This document shows positions 1 to 9,969 of a stretch of DNA of 64,000 nucleotides, piece by piece; the first letter of the stretch is position 1, and each line of letters begins with the position of its first letter. Source of the stretch: Symbiodinium natans (lineage: Eukaryota; Sar; Dinophyceae; Suessiales; Symbiodiniaceae); the NCBI GenBank assembly GCA_905221605.1, contig CAJNDS010002132.1, forward strand, positions 349,299 to 413,298, written 5' to 3'. The notes under the pieces were generated by a model, which made no database searches, had not been told where the DNA came from, and saw nothing but the letters and a program-made list of their open reading frames with translations. A program made the position numbers and the translations under genes.

Positions 1-232
1 TCGACCAGCCACCGAACTCTGTCTTGTGCTCCACCTCCAAGGACACTGAGCTCGATCCAGCCATCATATAGGAAAAGGCCAGACCCTTCTCTGCGGTCGT
101 GGGAGTCAACAATGGGCTTTCGAAGATGAATAGTTGGCCGTCGGAGGCATTGCCTTCGGCCTCCAACCACCCACCGGTGGCCTGGCCACTGGCACGCTGC
201 CAACTGGCATTGCCCGTGTTGAGCCATCCGCA
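1..232. repeat. Direct repeat copy 1 (MAM exon duplication)
   Basis: Bases 1-232 match 1010-1241 almost base for base (spacing 1,009). They encode the same MAM segment, so a module was duplicated recently inside the gene. Confidence 0.9.
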
Positions 233-1325
233 TGTGTCCCATGCAAAATCGCAGGCGAGGTGTTCTAGGCCAAGAACAGGTACGCCGAAGCCAACACCGA
301 GGGCATCCAGAGCTATGTCGCTCGTGGCACCACTGCCTGTGATGCCCACGAACCGCAGCATCTCTGCGTCCTGCGGAATGGCAACGTGGTCGATTTCCCA
401 GCGCGGCCTTTGAGAACCTGCTCGCAGCCAAAGCGTTGTCCAGCGGCTGCTGCCCAAAGACTCCAACCGCAAGCTTCCCATGTGTATGCCGTACATGTGA
501 TAGGCAAAGCCAAACTGCCTCGTGACATTGCTGTGCTCAAACATCGGAGACGTCAGGAAGAAGGCCTGCAATCGGATAGGGCGCAGTGCTGTTTATTGAA
601 AACATGTTTAGGACTCAGGGCGGTATGCCACAGTAGTATGCTACGGCTGTCCCGGCTCGTGTGTATTGAAGCGAGCAAGGCCCTGCCTCGTTGGAAGCTC
701 CAGAAGCTTCCGTGTAGATGTACCAGTCCCCCTCGAAAGCCACCTGCGGCCCAGTTGCTCTTGAGACGGTTTGGCCCCGCTGGGTACGCCACTGGTTCTC
801 GAAACCAGAAGACCACCCACAGAAGTCAACCTCGAAGGTGCAACCAGTGTTTGCCCAATTCGCGGTTTCCACGGCCAAGATCCAATCCACCTTGACCACA
901 GCCCCAACACCTGCACCGGCTAGGAGCCGAACGCCAACAGTGCCTTCGGGCACTCGGACGGGGGCACCCTTCCATTCTGCGCCAGTGTCTCCGCTCTCCG
1001 CAAACATGGTCGACCAGCCACCGAACTCTGTCTTGTGCTCCACCTCCAAGGACACTGAGCTCGATCCAGCCATCATATAGGAAAAGGCCAGACCCTTCTC
1101 TGCGGTCGTGGGAGTCAACAATGGGCTTTCGAAGATGAATAGTTGGCCGTCGGAGGCATTGCCTTCGGCCTCCAGCCACCCACCGGTGGCCTGGCCACTG
1201 GCACGCTGCCAACTGGCATTGCCTGTGTTGAGCCATCCGCAAGTATCGACCTCGAAGTTGCAACCTGACATCTCCAAGGTGACCTGCGCCAGAGTTTCAA
1301 TTCTGGGCTCTGGCCTGGAGCACAT
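1..1325 (-). CDS. MAM-domain protein, partial, at least two exons
   Basis: Reading the minus strand, exon 1325 to about 684 and exon 565 to 1 (running off the window) encode three MAM modules in series. Each begins with Cys, Phe-Glu-Val or similar, then C-G-W and a W-Q-R-like motif, and continues with the family's F-S/A-Y-M and W-x-A blocks. The second module is split by an intron of about 118 nt (about 683-566) ending in GCAG; without removing it the frame stops at 615. MAM domains are extracellular adhesion modules with disulphide pairs, so the product is probably secreted or a receptor ectodomain. The 5' end is not certain: an AG acceptor-like site sits just before the first Cys near 1267, so the Met at 1325 may lie in an intron. 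The 3' end is outside the window. Family assignment is by recognition of the motif pattern only. Confidence 0.72.
1010..1241. repeat. Direct repeat copy 2 (MAM exon duplication)
   Basis: Second copy of the 232-bp segment at 1-232. The only differences seen are single bases such as the A/G in the Pro-rich stretch and C/T near the end. Similarity stops at the CGW motif, where the two modules diverge. Confidence 0.9.
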
Positions 1326-1330
1326 TCGAG

Positions 1331-2555
1331 CAGTTTCAGGGTTTAGGGTCTATAGGTTAAGGGTTTATAGGGTTTAGGGCTACTTCCAAAAATGTATAGG
1401 TCCCAGCCTCTCCCAAGCACGGCGTCCAGGCAATGCTGGTCAAGGCGAACAAGAACGAAGGCGCGACAGCCATGACGTCCTTTTTGAGAAGGGGGCACAA
1501 GGCAGTGCGGGTTTCTACCATGAGATGCCTTTAAACGTGCATTTGATACCCCAAAACAAAGGTAAGACCTGGCACTTCACTCTGGCAGCACTCCGTGGAC
1601 CACTCCAAATGAACATCTATAGAGCTCTCTAGGAGCAGTTTTTTGTACTCTGCGAAAAAGCCTTTTTGGGAGGCCTTTTGGATTTAATTCAGACTTGTGC
1701 CCCAGTGACTGCCCCAGGGCTTGCCAAGCGCAGGCACGAATTTAATTCTTCCAGCAAAGAGAGCCCTAAGTGAGCGCAGTTTATCCATATCTCACTAGCA
1801 AAATACGCGCATGCAGAATTTGCTCAGTGTCGCTTGACGAAGAAGCAAGAAATTGAATAGATTTCGCGTACACCTTCTTTCGGCAATGGACAGCAACCAA
1901 CGAGAAGAATGGAGTTATTCGACCAATATCAGGTTTATGTATCGAACAACAAGTTTCGAGGGATGTAGAAACCTTGTCACCGTTATTTTTTCTGTACCAT
2001 TTGGGATTTCTTGAATGCTGCAAGCGACTTTCTGAGCCCAACAGCATCAATCCCGAGAAGTCTTGCATCAGATCTAGATTGTCAATATTGAATCAGAAGC
2101 CAAAAGGCTTCCACAAAGTCCAAACGCTGCTCTAGTAAGGCCCCCAAGTGGCTTCCCCAAGAGGCGCGGACAGCTTTTTCGGTGGTTCTGCCTTCCCCTC
2201 ATTTAGTTCGGGATGGAGGTAGGCAATTTTTCATGTCAGGGAATGGGGTTGCAGTCCATGAATCAATTATCTTTGATCCTTGTCGGACTTGTCCTTCATG
2301 AGTTATGATTGTGCCAACTCTGAATCTAACAAAGCCTAGTCTTTCCTGGACCCGCTGGACCCGCTCCAGACAGACTATACTCTCCCACTAGCCTTGCCGC
2401 TGAGGAGGTCTGTTAAGCAGGAATGTAGATTTCTCTCGCCTTGTGGTTTTGTCTACCCACTCTTGGCCGTCGCTCTCATGCGAAAGGGCCCATGAAACGC
2501 CTCATCAGGACAAAGCTCCGGAGAAGCATTTAGAAGATTTTCAGTGGCCTTTCTG
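1331..2555. other. Non-coding stretch upstream of the MAM exons
   Basis: It begins with degenerate TTTAGGG/TATAGGG units (about 1336-1383). The rest is mixed sequence with no open frame that looks coding. A 95-codon minus-strand frame at 1781-2068 has no recognisable feature. Confidence 0.5.
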
Positions 2556-2644
2556 GACCCTAAACCCTAAACCCTAAACCCTAAACCCTAAACCCTAAAC
2601 CCTAAACCCTAAACCCTAAACCCTAAGCCCTAAACCCTAAGCCC
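2556..2644 (+). repeat. Interstitial telomere-like array (CCCTAAA)n
   Basis: About 12 near-perfect CCCTAAA units, with CCCTAAG variants at the end. Faces the TTTAGGG array at 2735 across a 90-bp spacer. Confidence 0.95.
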
Positions 2645-2734
2645 AGTCTGGAGGCACCTGAGGTCTAAGAGGGCCATGAATTGGAACCGGCGGTTTCGTT
2701 GCTGCAGGCCCCGGGTGGCATCACTTAGGCGGAA

Positions 2735-2806
2735 GGGTTTAGGGCTTAGGGCTTAGGGCTTAGGGTTTAGGGTTTAGGGTTTAGGGTTTAGGGTTTAGGG
2801 TTTAGG
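2735..2806 (-). repeat. Interstitial telomere-like array (TTTAGGG)n
   Basis: About ten TTTAGGG units, the first ones as CTTAGGG. With the array at 2556 it forms a head-to-head inverted pair. Confidence 0.95.
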
Positions 2807-3097
2807 TGCGCAAAGGATGGGACTGGTACATGAAGTAGGGCTTATATTACTGTTGTTCGTGAGTGTATATAAGGTTCCCTCTTAACATTGGTGAGTGTAT
2901 ATACCTGGTGTCCTGTTGGGGGTACAAGAAATATGTACCCTGCTTCACATGCTAGCCTGTTGTTCTCAGCCTTGTGTGGCCCAAGAGGTCCAAGGCTCGA
3001 CTTTTTGAGATTTCAGATTCTGGCCTCAGGATGAGGGTGCTCCATGACATGTTCACGAATGTGTGCTCTTACTTGCCAAGTGATCCAAGATTATTTT

Positions 3098-3179
3098 CTA
3101 AACCCTATACACCCTATACACCCTATAAACCCTATAAACCCTCTAAACCCTCTAAACCCTATAAACCCTATAAACCCTA
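3098..3179 (+). repeat. Telomere-like variant array (CCCTATAAA/CCCTCTAAA)
   Basis: Nine-base units CCCTATACA, CCCTATAAA and CCCTCTAAA alternate. This is a variant of the seven-base telomere-like unit enlarged by two bases. Confidence 0.85.
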
Positions 3180-3306
3180 CATCCAGTCCAAGTTGAGTCA
3201 GGCGGCTGCCACGGAGCGGAACCACGACATGGCGACTTGCAAAGGCGGCGAAGAAATGAAGCACAACAGTGGTCAAAACTGACTCGTTACAAGATTCATC
3301 ACTATA

Positions 3307-3402
3307 TGGGGGTTTCCGACAATAGGGGGGTAACCCTAAATAGAATAGATCCCCTTAAAGGGACCCTCCAACAGGGTAGCCCCATTTTGGGAAACGCCCC
3401 CC
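3307..3402. mobile_element. MITE-like element, G-rich TIR family, copy 1
   Basis: Left end TGGGGGTTTCCGACAATAGG is preceded by TA. The right end, read in reverse complement, starts GGGGGCGTTTCCCAAAAT, so the ends are imperfect inverted repeats. The interior has no coding potential. Shares its ends with the copies at 9894, 31884, 32416 and 40386. Confidence 0.55.
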
Positions 3403-3409
3403 TGCGGGA

Positions 3410-6400
3410 TTCACCTGTGACTCCCCACCAAGGCATTTCAACGATTGCTCGTGGTGACCGTGCGTTGGTAACTGGCCTTGGCCCATCTTTGCCCTGTGGA
3501 CTTGCTATGACTTGATGCTACCGAGTGCTACCGTGAGAGTACTCTCACAAATGCAACAATGTGTCCTTCAGCAATTGTACAGACTCCAAAAAGTCTAGCT
3601 TTCGTGACACACCGAGACTCTTTTGCAACGGCTTCAGTCGCGCAGATAAGCGAGAAGCTGGTGAAGTGAAGGTTCCACAAGAACGACAAGACTTCACAGA
3701 GTGGGATGCAGTTGGTGCATGGCCTGCTTTCTGACACATTGACGCGGCCATAAGTCATAAACAGAGCTCTGCGGCTGCAATGCCTAAAGCATGAGCTGCG
3801 GAACACGCGACCTGTCACGTGCTCGCTCTACAATGGACGGGAGGCTGACGCAACTCGGCACAACGAACTTCACCTGAGTCGCGGCCTCTCTCGCCAGAAA
3901 CCCTGCTACACTCCAGGACATGTAAACCAGCGATGGCCTTCGGCATGCTGAAAAAGCAGAATCGAGTTCATGCTTGAGTTCAAAAATTCAGCCGGCCATC
4001 CCAAAACCTGAGAAGCACCTCACCAGACGACGTACCATGCCCATGCAGTGACTATCGGTCTCAGGATGCCCGGGTTAAGGTTACGCCTTTCTCAACCACT
4101 GGGCTCAGTGCCTGAAAATCACAAAGACACCAACCCTGGCTTCAACACTCGCGGGGCTTCCCGTGGCTGGTCTGGAACCTGAGAGGAAGAATCAATTGAT
4201 GTGAATGAACACTTAAAGGTTCCGGGGCCTGAGTCTTCTGTTGGCGGCTTCTCATCCTGCTTTTGACCACTGTGTTCAGGTATCCACCTCGCTCATCGTT
4301 GCAAAGTTCTGTAGAAAACCATTTTGCAAGACAAGAAGCTCGTCTTTGACAGGCTTGAGGGGGCATGTTTGCGGAGACCCGCCTTGGGCACCAAGTTGTT
4401 CCACCAAGATCTGAAATCCGTCAGGGTCATCAGCCTGCACCTGTGCGCCAAGAACGCACACGGGTCTCCCTCATACTTGGCACAGGATGCGACAGCCCTG
4501 ACTCAAGTGCCAGACCGCCGTAATCCCACTCTGACGCGGCCCGGAATGTGGGGGAGCTCGCGGAGAGTGAGGTTTCTCTATGAGTTTCCTTTGGTTGTCG
4601 AATTGGATGGCCTTGCTGTACAGGCTTGTCAATACCGAACTTCCAACACTGCCGCACGATAACCACCTCTACCTCTACCCCTCGTCCGAGGCGGGTGTTG
4701 GTCACAGCTTTGGCCTTCACCTGGTCAGTCCGAGGGAATACTGTCGTGTGACCTGCTTGCGGGGGGTTTGGATGGAGTTTTGGCATTCCCCCTTATCAGG
4801 AAAAGGTGGTGACTGAGTGAGTACTTGGGAAAGTAAAGTGCCGCACGGGTCGCGTCCTGCACCTAGTATCAGTAGAGGGATCTGCAGAGAAGCGTGCTCG
4901 CCAACATTGGCACGCGGCCGGGCACCGCCCAATGCAGAGGCGACGTTGCTTGTTTGGCTTAGTACCTTGATGGGTGACTGTCGGGGGAAGAGCCCTTGTC
5001 GCATGAACTTCCGCGAGGATGGCACGCTGTCTTGCCCTTAAACCAGCTTGCTGGTGGCGGGCCTGCCTAGTCGTTGTTCTTGCGTCTGTAAGCATGCGCT
5101 CTTGCGTAACCGGGCCATTTACTGGCCTTGGAACGTTGTTTCCTGGGCTGGGGCGTTCGCCAGTGTGAACTCCAAGTGGGGGGGGCACGGACGTTTGCGG
5201 AGCCCCCTAAGAAGCCGGGAAAGATCGGCGCCTTAGGCATGGCTTCCTGCACGTCTCACCGCGTGCAGCAAGTCGCTTACTCACTCACGATGTATACCTC
5301 TTGCACACGGTGCAACTGGCAACTGCCATGCGTTGCACGCCACTGTCACTCGCTTTGCAGCTGACCACGTCGGCCGCCCCCAAGCCAAAACAGAAAGCTG
5401 CCTTTTTCTGAACTCCAGGCATGAGGGGGTTGCCCCCCCTGCTCTTTGGGCCCCGGTTTGTTGAACATTCGCGAGGAACGATGTGGGTTGGCTTCGCCCT
5501 GCCCCCTTCCCCCTCGGTTGCAGTGCTTATTACAGTGCTTACAGTCGCGCCTCTTCTTGTTCCACCTGGCTTGCCCCCGCCCACTTCTATGCCAGAGAAA
5601 GCAAGGACTGGCAGCGAGAAAAAAGTGCAGCGGGCCTCTTTTGGTTTTAGGAGCTTTGATCCAAGAACCGTGCCTGCCCCAAACTCCCCACCGGCACCCG
5701 GACCCCGAGAGGACACAGCCACCTTGGACCTTTTTTCGGCCCATTCCCCCACGCCCGGTCCCTCAACTATTCCCCAAACACCATTTCTGGGAGGGGGTGT
5801 GGGGCTGCTAGCAGCGCTGCTAGCAGCGAGTACAGCGGCCTGGACTGCCAGCTACCCTGAGGCAACATCCCGTCGGAAGCAAGGTTGTAAAGCGGAAGAG
5901 ACAAGGCAAAGTTGAGCCGGTTGCGCATGCTTTTGTTGGAGCAGGGAGGCTGAGGGGATGGAGCTGCGATGCGGACATACAAGAGGACGTGGGAGAGGCA
6001 AGCCGGGGCCATGCCAGCTCCAGGGCCGAACTGGGCAGCGCCCAAAGAGAAGGGGATGCTGACGGATGCTGTGGAAGTGGAAGCAGAGGTCGAAAGTGAC
6101 GTGAGGGGAAGAATGGGGAAGAATGGGGAAGAGGCGGCTGAGAGGTTGGAAGTGCAGGAGTGGCACCTGGCACGGAAGTCGAGCAGTGGGGCACCCGACA
6201 GAAGCCAGTGTCCGGCATAGACACTGCGGACGGTAGGAGTAGCTCAAAGACACGCCCAAGGAACAAGGACCCCGTCCCTTCATCGGATGCCGGGGTTGGG
6301 ATTATTACCTCACCTGCGGCAAGGCGCCCGCCGGCAGCAACGCATATAACGCATCTAACTCGCGCTGCGACGACGTCAGGCCCGACGTCACCCACATGTG

Positions 6401-8160
6401 AAGCTCTGTGCCTTGTCCAGGACGGCCGCCAGGCGTTTACACTTGTGCTGCTTGGACCTGACAGCTCGAGGTCTTACTCTCGTGTGGGCCCGCACATCTC
6501 GCATGCATAGCATCGAAGTCGCTTGGGATGCGGGCTTGGAGGGTCTCGGCCTGAACCTCTTCGGATGCGGCAAATGACAGAATGTGCACCTTGATTGCCA
6601 CGGTTCATGGTGAATCCTCTGGACAAAAACAACTCAGGCTACTTCTTTTGCGTATTCCTGAACCCTGCTTCAACGAAAACTCAATTCACTCATGTCCATA
6701 CTGAACGTCTCAGACGCGGCATACTGCCCGCTCACAGACTCAACAACTCTTTGACACCTTGCATGCGTTCAGAAGTCTGGGGTGCTTGCGCTGTACCGTT
6801 TGCGCACCCACTTTTCGAGAAGACCTGCGCAGCTGGCAAGAGCGCGATGGTATAAATGTATGACGCACATCACTTTCGGAGAGAAGACGCTGAGGCGCAT
6901 ACGTAATGGCAAGGCCTTCAGGCATGAAAGACCCTGGGCAGCCCTTCATGCCCACCGATAAAGCTACCAGAAATCAGAGTTGCAGGACAACCTGTCAATG
7001 CCCTCAGAGTTCAAAGCGCACGGCTTCGGCGAGAGAATGATCGATCTCAATCATGCTTTCGCGATCTTTTTGGCGAGTTCTACGTGGTTTTCATCATCGA
7101 TAGACATTTCTAGTGCATGCTTGCTGCCAGTTCGTTTTGCGAGGTGTCGGTCATGTGCTCTGTACTTATTAAGTGTCTAGGGGCGCATGGCCAATATTTG
7201 GGCTCTTGTTTGCTCTTGGGCTAGCTTTGCTCACACTACGAGTGCCCACACCTGCTTGTGGCAAGGTGATGGCAGGGCCACCTTGAAGAGGCCGTCCTTT
7301 TCCCCCCTCAGCTCTCAGTTCCGAAGTGAAGGGGGTTATGTTTCTGCTTTCCACGCATTGCTGGAGTTCAATGTTTCTATGATTCTATGTACAGACACGA
7401 ATAGTCAACTACTTTGGGCAGTTTTGCGAAAGCTATCTAGCCAATTGAGGCTGCTAACGCAGCGCGCTTCATCGATTCATTCTGACCTCGTTGCTTCTGG
7501 TTCCTCCCCCGTTCGCTTTTTCGTTCGTTCCTCGATTTGAAGCGAAAGGTGCTGCAGCGGTGACGTGCCAACGGAGATTTTCGATGTCCGCCTTTTTGAA
7601 GCGCGCTTTCCTCCTATGGCATGTAAATGGGTGCAGCTTAGGTGTTTCCAGCAAGCTTCAAGTTTAGGCACACTTTAGCGTGCAACTAGAGGGCACTCAA
7701 CTAGAGAGATCCAAGATGATCCAAGCCAGCTGGACCAATCCTGCACTGCCCGGCAGAGTGCTTTTCGGATCCCACCGACCACTCACCTCTGCACAACTTC
7801 AAGCTTATGAAGTGGCCCCCAAGAAGAATGTCGTGATTCATCGTCGCAATCACTTGACTTCACTTAGAGCGGGTGCCGTCGGGCTCATCTTCCTCAGGTT
7901 CTTCCTCTTCCGCTTCCTTGCCGGAGTTTGAAGGTGCCCCCAGCTCATATCCCAGTCGGCCCACTATTATTATTATTATGATTAAGAATTCTATTAGTAT
8001 TATTAATATTATTTGTATTGTATTATTAGTATTCTTATTATTCTTATACGATGGTGGCCTCGAAGTCGAGAGTTGCCAGTTCTGCCACTTTCTTCGCATC
8101 GGCGTCCCAGGCTGTCCTGGCACACAAGAGCTTCAGGAAAGCAAGCCTGAAGAGATGAGG
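3410..8160. other. Largely gene-free stretch
   Basis: No frame here could be tied to a domain or supported by a homologous copy. Around 5.3-6.4 kb the sequence is GC-rich and several frames are open on both strands, including 164 codons on plus (5421-5915) and 191 codons on minus (5820-6395). Both are Pro/Ser-rich and low in complexity, so I do not call a gene. At 7962-8045 lies an AT-only stretch of ATT/TTA-type microsatellite. Confidence 0.5.
7962..8045. repeat. AT-rich degenerate microsatellite (ATT/TTA)
   Basis: About 84 bp of ATT-, TTA- and ATTATT-type units with a few G/C interruptions, in otherwise GC-rich surroundings. Confidence 0.8.
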
Positions 8161-8171
8161 ATTCGCTTCGT

Positions 8172-8253
8172 GGTTTAGGGTTTAGGGTTTAGGGTTTTTT
8201 TGCCACCCGACTAGCCACAGCAGAGTTTAGGGTTTAGGGTTTAGGGTTTAGGG
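8172..8253 (-). repeat. Telomere-like arrays (TTTAGGG)n, two blocks
   Basis: TTTAGGG units at 8172-8195 and 8225-8253, separated by about 29 bp of unrelated sequence. Confidence 0.9.
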
Positions 8254-8521
8254 CGCTTCGTGTAGACTTGAGTCAAAACAACTCTACAGCCTCGGACCAG
8301 CAGGCCAGCAGGTAGAGACGCACACCGCAAGGCGCAGCGAATTGACAGCAAACCCCTCGGATCGATTAGATGACCTATATGCCACTAACCTGACGACGTA
8401 GACCTCAAGGTTACCACTGAAAAGCCGTAGACGTGACCACAGGGAGGAACTCAAGAGAACGTGCAGAACATGCTGGGACACGGGCAGGGGCAAAGGAGAC
8501 AAATGTTCGGATCAACTCCCC

Positions 8522-8604
8522 CCCTAAACCCTAAACCCTAAACCCTAAACCCGAAACCCTAAACCCTAAACCCTAAACCCTAAACCCTAAACCCCCCCCC
8601 CCCC
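8522..8604 (+). repeat. Telomere-like array (CCCTAAA)n ending in a C tract
   Basis: About nine CCCTAAA units with one CCCGAAA, running into a tract of about 13 C. Points away from the blocks at 8172-8253. Confidence 0.92.
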
Positions 8605-9370
8605 GGGCCAGACCCCCGATGTGGCTTGGAAAACCTCTTGGTCCGCCAAAATGCAAAGGCTTCTCCTGGTCAGCCCTTTGTCTTTGGCAACTCGTTTGGA
8701 GGGCACATCTGAGTTTCCATGCATCGCCGTCACCCTTTAGCCAAAGCGCAAGAAGTCACGCCAAAACCGCCGGCCCACACCCCCCATCCCACACAAGCTC
8801 AGCCGTTTCCAACACCTAAACCCGATCGCTTCACACAAACTCAGCCGTTTCCAACACCTAAACCCGCATCGCTTCACCACGCAGCGCTGTCAGAACCGTT
8901 CCGAAATCCCAAAAAGAACTCGCGCGCAACGCTCTTTATTAGTGAAGCTAAGCCCTGCAAGTGACTAAGTGAGAGTCTTCGGAGCGGCCTGCTGCTGGGA
9001 GATGTGTGCTTTGCCACTTCCTTCAACTTCGAGTAGAAATCCTTCACATCCACCTGGCCGATGTCAACAAGATGAGAAGAGATGCACGGCCCTTCTACTA
9101 CTACTGTCCAAAAAGCTGACAATGATCCCTATACTGCCCTTTTAAGGAAGAATTTTGTGTGTGTGTTTTTTTTTTTTTGGGGGGGGGGAGGTTCTTAAGC
9201 AAATCGTAGTCTGTGAAATGCTTTCCGGCTGCCTTGGCCACCGATGCTGGCATGGAAAACCCGTCCTGGCTCATCTCCGTTCCGCGGACTCCCACGCTTT
9301 CCCCCCCATACACGCAGAAGAGGGGCCGTCGCAAGTTCCTTGATGTTCTTCAACGCCGCAAGGAAGCCTC

Positions 9371-9443
9371 CCTTAAACCCCAAACCCTGAACCCTGAACC
9401 CTAAACCCTTTGTTGAACCCGCAACCCTGAACCCTGAACCCTC
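9371..9443 (+). repeat. Degenerate telomere-like units (CCCTGAA/CCCTAAA)
   Basis: About seven units, mostly CCCTGAA, broken in the middle by TTTGTTGAACCCGCAA. Confidence 0.8.
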
Positions 9444-9893
9444 GGGCACTTTTTTCTCGCCAGGTCAGAGCAGTCCTTGCAGGACTTCTTGGTGTCCGAG
9501 CTCCCGGTGAGGCTGGTCTTGGCACACACAACACAACAGGGCCTGCCTGGATCAAGTAACACTGCACCATTGTTGGGGTACTATGAAAGACTTGAAAGAT
9601 AATCATTTATATGTTACTTATGGGGTGCAAGCCCTCATAAACATGTAAAATGATTTTCAACAAGGACCCGGAAAGTCTCCATCTGCCCTCCACGCGAGCC
9701 TCGCAACTCCCCAAAAACCCTTGCACCTTCAAACTCCGGAGGGCCACGAAGCCATGATGACGGCACTCCAGCATGCGGGCAAGATACGGAGGTGGAAGGA
9801 ATGGAAGCATCGCAGTCATGCAGCAGTTGCTGAGAGCCAGAAGCCTGGCAAAGTGCAAGGCGTTGGCGGCAGTGTCGGGGAGACCTTATTTTG

Positions 9894-9965
9894 TGGGGGT
9901 ACGCGAAAATAGGGGACCCCCAATTTAGATCCCCTAAATAGTAGGATTCCCGTATTATGACCCCA
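9894..9965. mobile_element. MITE-like element, G-rich TIR family, copy 2
   Basis: Short copy of about 72 bp. It begins TGGGGGTACGCGAAAATAGG and ends GTATTATGACCCCA, followed by TA. It shares the internal block TAGTAGGATTCCC with the possible copy at 41.3 kb. Confidence 0.5.
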
Positions 9966-9969
9966 TATA

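Noticed and set aside
2556-2806. Reading the telomere-like arrays as a chromosome end
   Set aside because: Arrays are short, occur in both orientations more than a dozen times, and are surrounded by unrelated sequence and genes.
5285-6395. GC-rich block with long frames on both strands
   Set aside because: Frames are Pro/Ser-rich, overlap each other, and lack any domain or second copy.
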